Below are positions 41,260 through 46,503 of a DNA stretch of 46,503 bases, in pieces; the first letter of the stretch is position 1; every line of letters starts with the position of its first letter. The notes under the pieces are model-generated. The model was not told where the DNA came from, ran no database searches, and saw nothing but the letters and a program-made list of their open reading frames with translations. Source of the DNA: DASWVC01 sp036401335 (GTDB taxonomy: Bacteria > Verrucomicrobiota > Verrucomicrobiia > Chthoniobacterales > JAFAMB01). The stretch covers positions 1 through 46,503 of the forward strand of contig DASWVC010000201.1 of NCBI GenBank assembly GCA_036401335.1, read 5' to 3'. Position numbers and translations under genes: made by a program.

Positions 41260-43071
41260 TTATTTCTTACGTCTGGCGGCTTCGGCCATGGCCCGGTCGA
41301 TCAGGAGCGTCGCAAGGTGCTGGGTGCCGTTGTCCAGTTGCTGGTTGGCCGATTTCAAACGCGGCACGTCGTGGCTCGGCAGAGCCCGCTCGACTTCCCG
41401 CACGAGTTCCGCGATGCGGTCCCGCTCCGCTGGCGTCAGTTGGTCTCCGACCAGCGTAAGGGCGCTGCGCACGGCGGGAAGCAATTCATTGCTCTTCAGC
41501 ACCGTCTCAGTCCAGACGCGCTCGCCCATGTCGGCGAACGCATGGTCGAGCGACTCGGCAATCATCTTCTCCACCGCCTCGTCAGAAACATCCACCGCGC
41601 TGTGCAGATCGACCTCTGTTTGCACGCCCGTCTTGGTGTCGCGGGCAAGTACGTGAAGGATGCCATTCGCATCAATCTCAAATTGAACACCTACCCTGGC
41701 CATCCCTTTCGGGACCGGCTCAAAATCAATTCCGAACGAACCAAGTTCCCAATTGTCTTTGGCCAGTTCCCGTTCCCCCTGCAGCACCGTGATCTGCATG
41801 GACCGCTGGTTCGCCACCGCGTTGGTGAACATTTCGCCCGCTTTGCACGGAATGGTTGAGTTGCGTGGGATGATCACGTTCATCAAACCGCCGAACGTCT
41901 CGATGCCCAGGGAAAGCGGCGTCACGTCGAGCAACACCACGTTCTGCACCTGACCCGAGAGAATCCCGGCCTGGATCGTGGCACCCGCCGCAACGGCTTC
42001 ATCCGGGTTCTGGGTGATGTTCGGAAGCCGTTGAAAAAGTTCGGCCACGAACTGCCGGACCATGGGCATCCTCGTCACCCCGCCCACCAGGATCACTTCA
42101 TCAAGCTGGCGGGCATCCAGCTTGGCATCGTCCAACGAGCGAAGGCAATGCGCTCGGGTCCGCCGCACCACGGGCCGGGCTGCGGCCTCAAGTTCCTGGC
42201 GGGAAAGCAGGTACGAAAAACTCTGGTTGTTCGTCAGGAACGGGACGTCCACCTGCACCGCCGTCTCTTCCGAAAGGCGCACCTTGGCCTGATGGGCAAC
42301 GTGGCGCAGCCGTGCCGTAAAACCCGGTTGCTCCATTTCCGCGCGCACCTCGGGGTGCCGGCCAAGGATCCGCTCCTTCAACAACCGGATCAGTTCCCGA
42401 TCGATGTCATCGCCACCCAACCGCGTATTCCCGTTTGTTGCCAGGACGCGAAACACCCCTTCGTGCAGTTCCAGAATAGAAATGTCAAACGTTCCACCGC
42501 CAAGATCGTAGACCGCAATCTTGGCCCGTTCCTCCAAGCGGTCCAGCCCGTAGGCGAGGGCTGCAGCCGTCGGCTCATTGATGATGCGTTCCACGATGAA
42601 GCCCGCCCCTTCACCCGCTTGTTTGGTGGCTTGCCGCTGAAAATCGTTAAAGTAGGCCGGCACCGTGATGACCGCCCGGCCGATCGACCGTCCCAAGGCG
42701 GCCTCACCGTCCGCTTTGAGTTTGCGCAGGATAAGGCTCGACACTTCTTCGGGTCGGAGCGGTTTGCCGTTTACCTCCACTACCGTATGCCCATCCACCT
42801 CCGCCACAGGGTAAGGAAAATCCTCTTTTTCAGATTCCCCACGGCGTCGCCCCATCAGGCGTTTGATGGAATACACGGTCTGCTCCGGCGCAACGGCCCG
42901 CATCCGGGCGGCTGCCCGCCCCACCACTGGTTCATCGCCCGGAGGGAAATAAACCACGGAGGGCGTCAGACGATGACCTTCGGCGTCGGCCAGGAGAATA
43001 GGAAACCCGGCATCCATCACGCCGATCAGAGAATTCGTGGTGCCAAGGTCAATGCCGACGATGTCGTCCAT
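41260..43071 (-). CDS. hscA: Hsp70-type chaperone HscA
   Basis: A 603-residue Hsp70. ATPase motifs are GIDLGTTNS at the start, VYDLGGGTFDIS and EVILVGGVTRMPMV, and the substrate domain begins around LLDVTPLSLGIETFGG. It is shorter than DnaK and sits behind hscB and iscA, so I call HscA, the chaperone for iron-sulfur cluster transfer from IscU. The frame opens 33 residues upstream; MDDIVGIDLG is the family start. It lies 44 bases after the hscB stop and converges on phoR with four bases between the stops. Confidence 0.92.
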   Translation of the reverse strand: MDDIVGIDLGTTNSLIGVMDAGFPILLADAEGHRLTPSVVYFPPGDEPVVGRAAARMRAVAPEQTVYSIKRLMGRRRGESEKEDFPYPVAEVDGHTVVEVNGKPLRPEEVSSLILRKLKADGEAALGRSIGRAVITVPAYFNDFQRQATKQAGEGAGFIVERIINEPTAAALAYGLDRLEERAKIAVYDLGGGTFDISILELHEGVFRVLATNGNTRLGGDDIDRELIRLLKERILGRHPEVRAEMEQPGFTARLRHVAHQAKVRLSEETAVQVDVPFLTNNQSFSYLLSRQELEAAARPVVRRTRAHCLRSLDDAKLDARQLDEVILVGGVTRMPMVRQFVAELFQRLPNITQNPDEAVAAGATIQAGILSGQVQNVVLLDVTPLSLGIETFGGLMNVIIPRNSTIPCKAGEMFTNAVANQRSMQITVLQGERELAKDNWELGSFGIDFEPVPKGMARVGVQFEIDANGILHVLARDTKTGVQTEVDLHSAVDVSDEAVEKMIAESLDHAFADMGERVWTETVLKSNELLPAVRSALTLVGDQLTPAERDRIAELVREVERALPSHDVPRLKSANQQLDNGTQHLATLLIDRAMAEAARRKK

Positions 43072-43115
43072 AGAAACGCAGGGGGGGTCAAGGGACTCGC
43101 TTACAAGGCTGCTTC

Positions 43116-43691
43116 TTACGTTGCTGCTTCGTCCAAGCGCAGCAGACGTTCGCGAAGCTGCCCTTGCCATTTTTCCAGGAAAGTAAGCTCAAACGCAAGC
43201 TGAGCCAGTGGTTCCCGAGCCAAGCCTGGATCTTCCTGCCAAACTTCATCCAACCGCTTGAGTTCGTTAAGGTGCGCATTTTCGGAAGCGCCCAGGGTCG
43301 AGGCCAACGAGTCCAGGTCCGCCCGTAAACCGGGTGCTTCCTGCAAGTGGATCGCGCGCAAAAGGACGGACGTTTTCCCGGAGAGTTGCGTCAGGAACCG
43401 ATCCGCCACCTGCAATTGGTTGGCGGTTTGGCCGAATAACCGGCTCACTTCAGCACTGACCTGCCGCGGCGCCAAGGACTCTTTCTTGGTCAATGCAAGC
43501 AGGTGCTCAAGCCGGGTCGAGGGTTCCCTCAAAACCCGAAAGGCCTGGTTCAAGGTGGCGCGTTCGGCGTCGCCGTCGGCATCGGTTCGGTGGTAAGCCC
43601 GTTCACTTTGGCGCACATAAGCCTCCTTCACCTCGTCCGGGTCTAACCACGGCCGGGCCGGCAACTGCAACGCCGAAAAAAGGTTCGTCAT
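43116..43691 (-). CDS. hscB: HscB-like co-chaperone with degenerate J domain
   Basis: A 191-residue protein with an N-terminal J-like domain (about residues 3-75: LDPDEVKEAYVRQSERAYHR, then ATLNQAFRVLREPSTRLEHL) and a C-terminal helical HscB domain. The universally conserved HPD tripeptide is not visible: the loop reads YHRTDADGD. HPD is needed for Hsp70 stimulation in known J proteins, so this version may work differently. It begins 47 bases after the iscA stop and precedes hscA, so the neighbourhood strongly supports HscB despite the change. Confidence 0.8.
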   Translation of the reverse strand: MTNLFSALQLPARPWLDPDEVKEAYVRQSERAYHRTDADGDAERATLNQAFRVLREPSTRLEHLLALTKKESLAPRQVSAEVSRLFGQTANQLQVADRFLTQLSGKTSVLLRAIHLQEAPGLRADLDSLASTLGASENAHLNELKRLDEVWQEDPGLAREPLAQLAFELTFLEKWQGQLRERLLRLDEAAT

Positions 43692-43738
43692 CGGAGCGGA
43701 AGCAGCCTGACAACCACTTATAGGCGCGCGGGCAGAGC

Positions 43739-44107
43739 TCAAGCCGAAAAGCTCTCACCGCACGAACAATGCGCCACCGCATTCGGGTTTGTGACCTTGA
43801 ACCCCCCGCGCTGCAGGTCGTCGCTGTAGTCCAGCAACGAGCCGCTGACAAACAGGGCGCTTTTGGGGTCAATGACCACGCGAACTTGGTTTGAGTCCAC
43901 CAGGATGTCGCGGTTGGCCGGCCCGTCCACCAAGTCCATTTTGTACTGCAGCCCAGAACAACCTCCGCCGATCACCGCCACCCGCAACGCTCCCTGTGGC
44001 CGGCCCTGGCGCGTAAGGAGCTGAGAAAGCTTCGTTGCGGCGCGCTCTGAAACCTTGACGAGCCGCTCATTTCCACGTTTGAACTGAATTTCCGCTCCAG
44101 GAGTCAC
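43739..44107 (-). CDS. Iron-sulfur cluster carrier, IscA/ErpA family
   Basis: A 122-residue A-type carrier with the three cluster-binding cysteines C50 (GGGCSGLQY), C114 and C116 (HCSCGESF). It carries Fe-S clusters to apo-enzymes. The start is GTG, with no nearby in-frame ATG. It is the first gene of the iscA-hscB-hscA run. IscS, IscU and ferredoxin genes are absent from the window. Divergent from the MATE exporter with 69 bases between the starts. Confidence 0.9.
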   Translation of the reverse strand: MTPGAEIQFKRGNERLVKVSERAATKLSQLLTRQGRPQGALRVAVIGGGCSGLQYKMDLVDGPANRDILVDSNQVRVVIDPKSALFVSGSLLDYSDDLQRGGFKVTNPNAVAHCSCGESFSA

Positions 44108-44176
44108 AACGGGAATATCGATTTTTTACCCTGGAAATCAAATCGGCTACGGAGCGTTGCCATTCTGAATGGCTGG

Positions 44177-45574
44177 ATGTTCAATCCCACGATGCAAATG
44201 GAACCGCGATGGTCGTCCGAGTTGCGTGCCACGGTTTCCCTGGCCGTGCCGATCGCCTGCGGCCAGGTCGGCCAAATGCTCATGGGCCTGACCGACACGG
44301 TCATCGTTGGGCGCCTGGGGCCTGTCTCCCTGGCCGCCGTTGCTTTTGCGAACTCGCTCGCCAGTACCCTGCTCGTTTGCGGCATCGGCGTGCTTACTTC
44401 GATCAGTGTGGTCGGCGCCCGGGAACATGGCGCCGGCAACGCCGGTGCCATGGCTCCGCTCCTGCGCGCCGCCGTTTGGGTCTCGCTCCTGCTTGGCCTC
44501 GTCCTGGTTGGTGTTTTGCAAGCGCTGCGTCCGCACCTCGGTTCTTTTCACCCCCCGCCGGAGGTGCTCAGTGCGTCCGACGGTTTTTTAGCGGTGATCG
44601 GCTGGTCGTTGCTCCCCCTTACCGGCTATTTCGGCGCGAAGCTTTTCTGTGAGGCGTTGGGCCATGCCACCGCGCCCATGTGGTTCCTTTTTGGGGGTGT
44701 TCTGCTCAACACTGCCCTTGCGCTCGGCCTCGTCTTCGGTTGGTGGGGCCTGCCTGCGTTAGGACTGGTCGGGTCGGCGTGGGCCACCTTGATCTCTCGT
44801 TGGTGCACGTTTGGCGTTACGCTCGCCTATGCCGTCCGGTTGGCCGGAGGTCGTCTCCGCACGCTCGTGCCTTCCTGGCGTGACGGTCCGCTCGGGTGCA
44901 AACTCCTGTGGCTCGGCCTGCCCGTCGGGTTTCAGTACTTCTCGGAAGTGGCTGCCTTCAATTTCGGCGCGATCATGATGGGCTGGATCGGGACCGCGGC
45001 GCTGGCGGCGCACCAGATCGCCATCTCGTGTGCCGCCACCACGTTCATGGTGCCGCTCGGCATCTCGCAAGCGGTCAGCATCCGCATCGGCCACGCCCTC
45101 GGGGCCGGCAGCCGCCGCAGGGCCAGGCTCATCGGGCTTACCGGGATCGGCTTGTCCGCGGCCGTCATGCTCGGCTTTGCCGCGATTTTGGGAGTGGGCC
45201 GGGCCGACATCGCCGGGGCGTTCAATGCCGATCCGGACGTCCTCGCTCCGGCCACTACGTTGTTGCTGATCGCAGGGTTGTTCCAACTCGGTGACGGCAT
45301 CCAGGTCACGGCCGCAGGCGCTCTTCGCGGCCTGGCGGATACCCGCGTTCCAATGCTCTTCGCTTACCTTTTCTATTGGGGGCTCGCCATTCCGGTCGCC
45401 TATGTCGCCGCTTTCCACTTCCAACTCGGCGCCCCGGGGATTTGGATCGGATTCGCCGCCGGCCTTTCCGTCGCCGCCGGCGTGCTGACCTGGCGGTTTG
45501 TGCGGCTGACCCGGCCGGGAAGTCGCCTCCCTCCGGCGAGCTTCCCCTCCGAATGGAAAGTTGCCCCAACGTAA
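44177..45574 (+). CDS. MATE-family efflux transporter
   Basis: A 465-residue inner-membrane protein with about 12 hydrophobic helices in two halves. Typical MATE segments are VPIACGQVGQMLMGLTDTVI in the first helix pair, GPVSLAAVAFANSL, and in the second half GTAALAAHQIAISCA and VSIRIGHALGAG. Family members export cationic drugs or metabolites using H+ or Na+. The substrate is not readable and no regulator is adjacent. The short tail LPPASFPSEWKVAPT is ordinary. Confidence 0.94.
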   Translation: MFNPTMQMEPRWSSELRATVSLAVPIACGQVGQMLMGLTDTVIVGRLGPVSLAAVAFANSLASTLLVCGIGVLTSISVVGAREHGAGNAGAMAPLLRAAVWVSLLLGLVLVGVLQALRPHLGSFHPPPEVLSASDGFLAVIGWSLLPLTGYFGAKLFCEALGHATAPMWFLFGGVLLNTALALGLVFGWWGLPALGLVGSAWATLISRWCTFGVTLAYAVRLAGGRLRTLVPSWRDGPLGCKLLWLGLPVGFQYFSEVAAFNFGAIMMGWIGTAALAAHQIAISCAATTFMVPLGISQAVSIRIGHALGAGSRRRARLIGLTGIGLSAAVMLGFAAILGVGRADIAGAFNADPDVLAPATTLLLIAGLFQLGDGIQVTAAGALRGLADTRVPMLFAYLFYWGLAIPVAYVAAFHFQLGAPGIWIGFAAGLSVAAGVLTWRFVRLTRPGSRLPPASFPSEWKVAPT

Positions 45575-45645
45575 CCGCCAATGGATCGCGGTGCCGCCTG
45601 CACCCCTGCAGAGACGGTGTGGCGGACGAGGAAACCCTTGCCGCC

Positions 45646-45921
45646 TCAACGCTTGTCGTCAGGCCGCTCGCGGCGCAGTTGTTCCAGAACCTGCTGCGCC
45701 TCTTGCAGGGATGCCGCAACGTTAAAACCCGTCTCGCGCTGCAACATTTCCAGCCGCTGCAAGACCCGTTCTGCGTTCTCCGCTTCCCGCCGCTGTTCAG
45801 CAGCCCGGACTTCCCGGTCGGCCTCGAGGCGCCGCCCTCGCGAGCGTCGCGCAAGCTGAATCCAGCGGCAGGAGGCAATCGCGCTTCCGATCAAGATCAA
45901 GGTCGCCAGGAGTGGGTGCAT
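45646..45921 (-). CDS. Small membrane-anchored coiled-coil protein, 91 aa
   Basis: It reads MHPLLATLILIGSAIASCRW, an N-terminal anchor, followed by an Arg/Glu-rich helix (REVRAAEQRREAENAERVLQ, then RLEMLQRETGFN and ASLQEAQQVLEQLRRERPDD) predicted as coiled coil. No family name is known to me. It stands alone, convergent to the MATE gene at a distance of 71 bases. Amino-acid composition and the clean helix make it plausible although short. Confidence 0.5.
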   Translation of the reverse strand: MHPLLATLILIGSAIASCRWIQLARRSRGRRLEADREVRAAEQRREAENAERVLQRLEMLQRETGFNVAASLQEAQQVLEQLRRERPDDKR

Positions 45922-46047
45922 GCCGACCGCTTAACGTGCACGGTGCCAAGCCATCGCTCAAGTCGTTGTCGGAGCGACGTCCACTGGCGTTGGCAGGGTC
46001 GGCCGTCCCTTGCCGACCGGGAAAAAGAATGCGTCGGGGTGTCGGCG

Positions 46048-46161
46048 CATTAGCACTAAGGTAAGGGCGTTTAGACCCTGCCGGACCCCACCGGCTATGC
46101 GCACGCCCGAAGAGGAGGGCTCCTCTTCTGCCCCAAAGGCCCTTACCTTAGTGCCATTAGC
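46048..46161. repeat. Nested palindromic element (MITE- or REP-like)
   Basis: GCACTAAGGTAAGGGC at 46053-46068 is the exact reverse complement of 46139-46154, so about 100 bases are bounded by 16-bp perfect inverted repeats. CATTAGC occurs at both edges (46048-46054 and 46155-46161), a possible target duplication. Inside is a second hairpin, GAAGAGGA/TCCTCTTC, at about 46109-46128. No open frame is inside. The rest of 45922-46267 shows no gene. Confidence 0.6.
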
Positions 46162-46267
46162 GTTTCGGGGTCACGGAGTGGAAGAATGGGTGCATCCACG
46201 CCCGTCCCCTCGGCTCACGGCATGGTTCCGCCTCGGAGTCGAGTCTGCCCGGCCGACGCCCTTTTGG

Positions 46268-46503
46268 TCATGCCGCTTCCGCCAACCGCTGGGCCTGCGA
46301 ACCGAGGTGCTCTGCCGCCAGTTCCCGAACCTCGTCAACCCGGCTGGCCCGTTGGAAGCGCAGCCGAAGGTAACGGCCTTCCGGCAACCCCTTCGAGTAA
46401 GCCATCAATTGGGCCCGGAGGGCGGCCATGGCATGTTCTTCCGAGGAGCTTTCCGCAACGGCCATCTCGCAGTGCCGCACGATGAGCCCCCAACGTTCCT
46501 CCA
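46268..46503 (-). CDS. tRNA-dihydrouridine synthase, C-terminal fragment
   Basis: The frame is open to the end of the window and reads EERWGLIVRHCEMAVAESSS in its first residues, then MAALRAQLMAYSKGLPEGRY and VDEVRELAAEHLG. This is the helical C-terminal domain of Dus enzymes, where a basic helix and the YxKGLPEG segment contact the tRNA. The FMN-binding barrel is outside the window. I cannot tell DusA, DusB or DusC from the fragment. Confidence 0.75.
   Translation of the reverse strand, partial: EERWGLIVRHCEMAVAESSSEEHAMAALRAQLMAYSKGLPEGRYLRLRFQRASRVDEVRELAAEHLGSQAQRLAEAA

Noticed and set aside
1..46503. CRISPR array, rRNA genes, insertion sequences, prophage
   Set aside because: No regularly spaced repeats, no rRNA-like stretch, and no transposase, integrase or phage structural frame was found on either strand.

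Overview
The window looks like a chromosomal segment from a GC-rich Gram-negative bacterium. LpxK (lipid A), an outer-membrane beta-barrel, Wza/Wzc-type export proteins and many Sec signal peptides indicate a two-membrane cell. Gene content and protein style (soil-type secreted hypotheticals, GlsB-type membrane protein, CheX/CheY-like operon, IscA-HscBA) are most compatible with Verrucomicrobiota, but this is inference, not a marker-gene placement. No phage, integrase, transposase or CRISPR array was seen.

Layout. 1-2040: the C-terminal part of cobalamin-dependent methionine synthase. 2200-3302: a good sigma70-like promoter, a strongly structured RNA of about 160 nt and a series of very small reading frames, some hydrophobic, none recognised. 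3303-3954: no convincing gene. 3955-11365: a carbohydrate region, with a GlxA-type AraC regulator, a ribose-type ABC importer (binding protein, double ATPase, permease) on the minus strand, and divergently a D-2-hydroxyacid dehydrogenase and an UlaG-like metallo-hydrolase. 11422-12223: a small secreted protein, an internally deleted AHSA1-like gene with an adjoining palindrome, and the second copy of a 47-bp dispersed repeat. 12342-16020: gnd-folD-lysA on the minus strand. 16246-17216: moaE-pgsA. 17238-20085: a large secreted protein, a GlsB-type membrane protein, a bidirectional terminator and a Tyr/Gly-rich secreted protein. 20265-27582: housekeeping genes (rpmB, a COG0523 GTPase, rph, thrB-lpxK, a Gfo/Idh/MocA oxidoreductase, an ATP-grasp-like protein, ruvA). 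28386-32811: an exopolysaccharide export set (outer-membrane barrel, Wzc-like co-polymerase/tyrosine kinase, Wza-like protein). 32937-33012: tRNA-His. 33038-33900: a frameshifted membrane acyltransferase-like gene.

34009-41255 is a signalling island. A periplasmic amino-acid-type binding protein is followed within 11 nt by a 1013-residue membrane sensor that combines an extracytoplasmic domain, HAMP, an Hpt-like histidine segment and a CheA-type ATPase. A stand-alone CheY-like receiver and a CheX-like phosphatase follow immediately. It resembles a chemosensory core reduced to one membrane protein, with no CheW or MCP, and is my best candidate for an undescribed system. A conventional PhoB/PhoR pair follows. 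41260-44107 is an iscA-hscB-hscA iron-sulfur cluster, in which HscB lacks the usual HPD motif. The window ends with a MATE exporter, a small anchored coiled-coil protein, a nested palindromic element of about 115 bp, and the C-terminus of a tRNA-dihydrouridine synthase.

Start codons were chosen by family alignment from memory and by visible ribosome-binding sites. No searches could be run.
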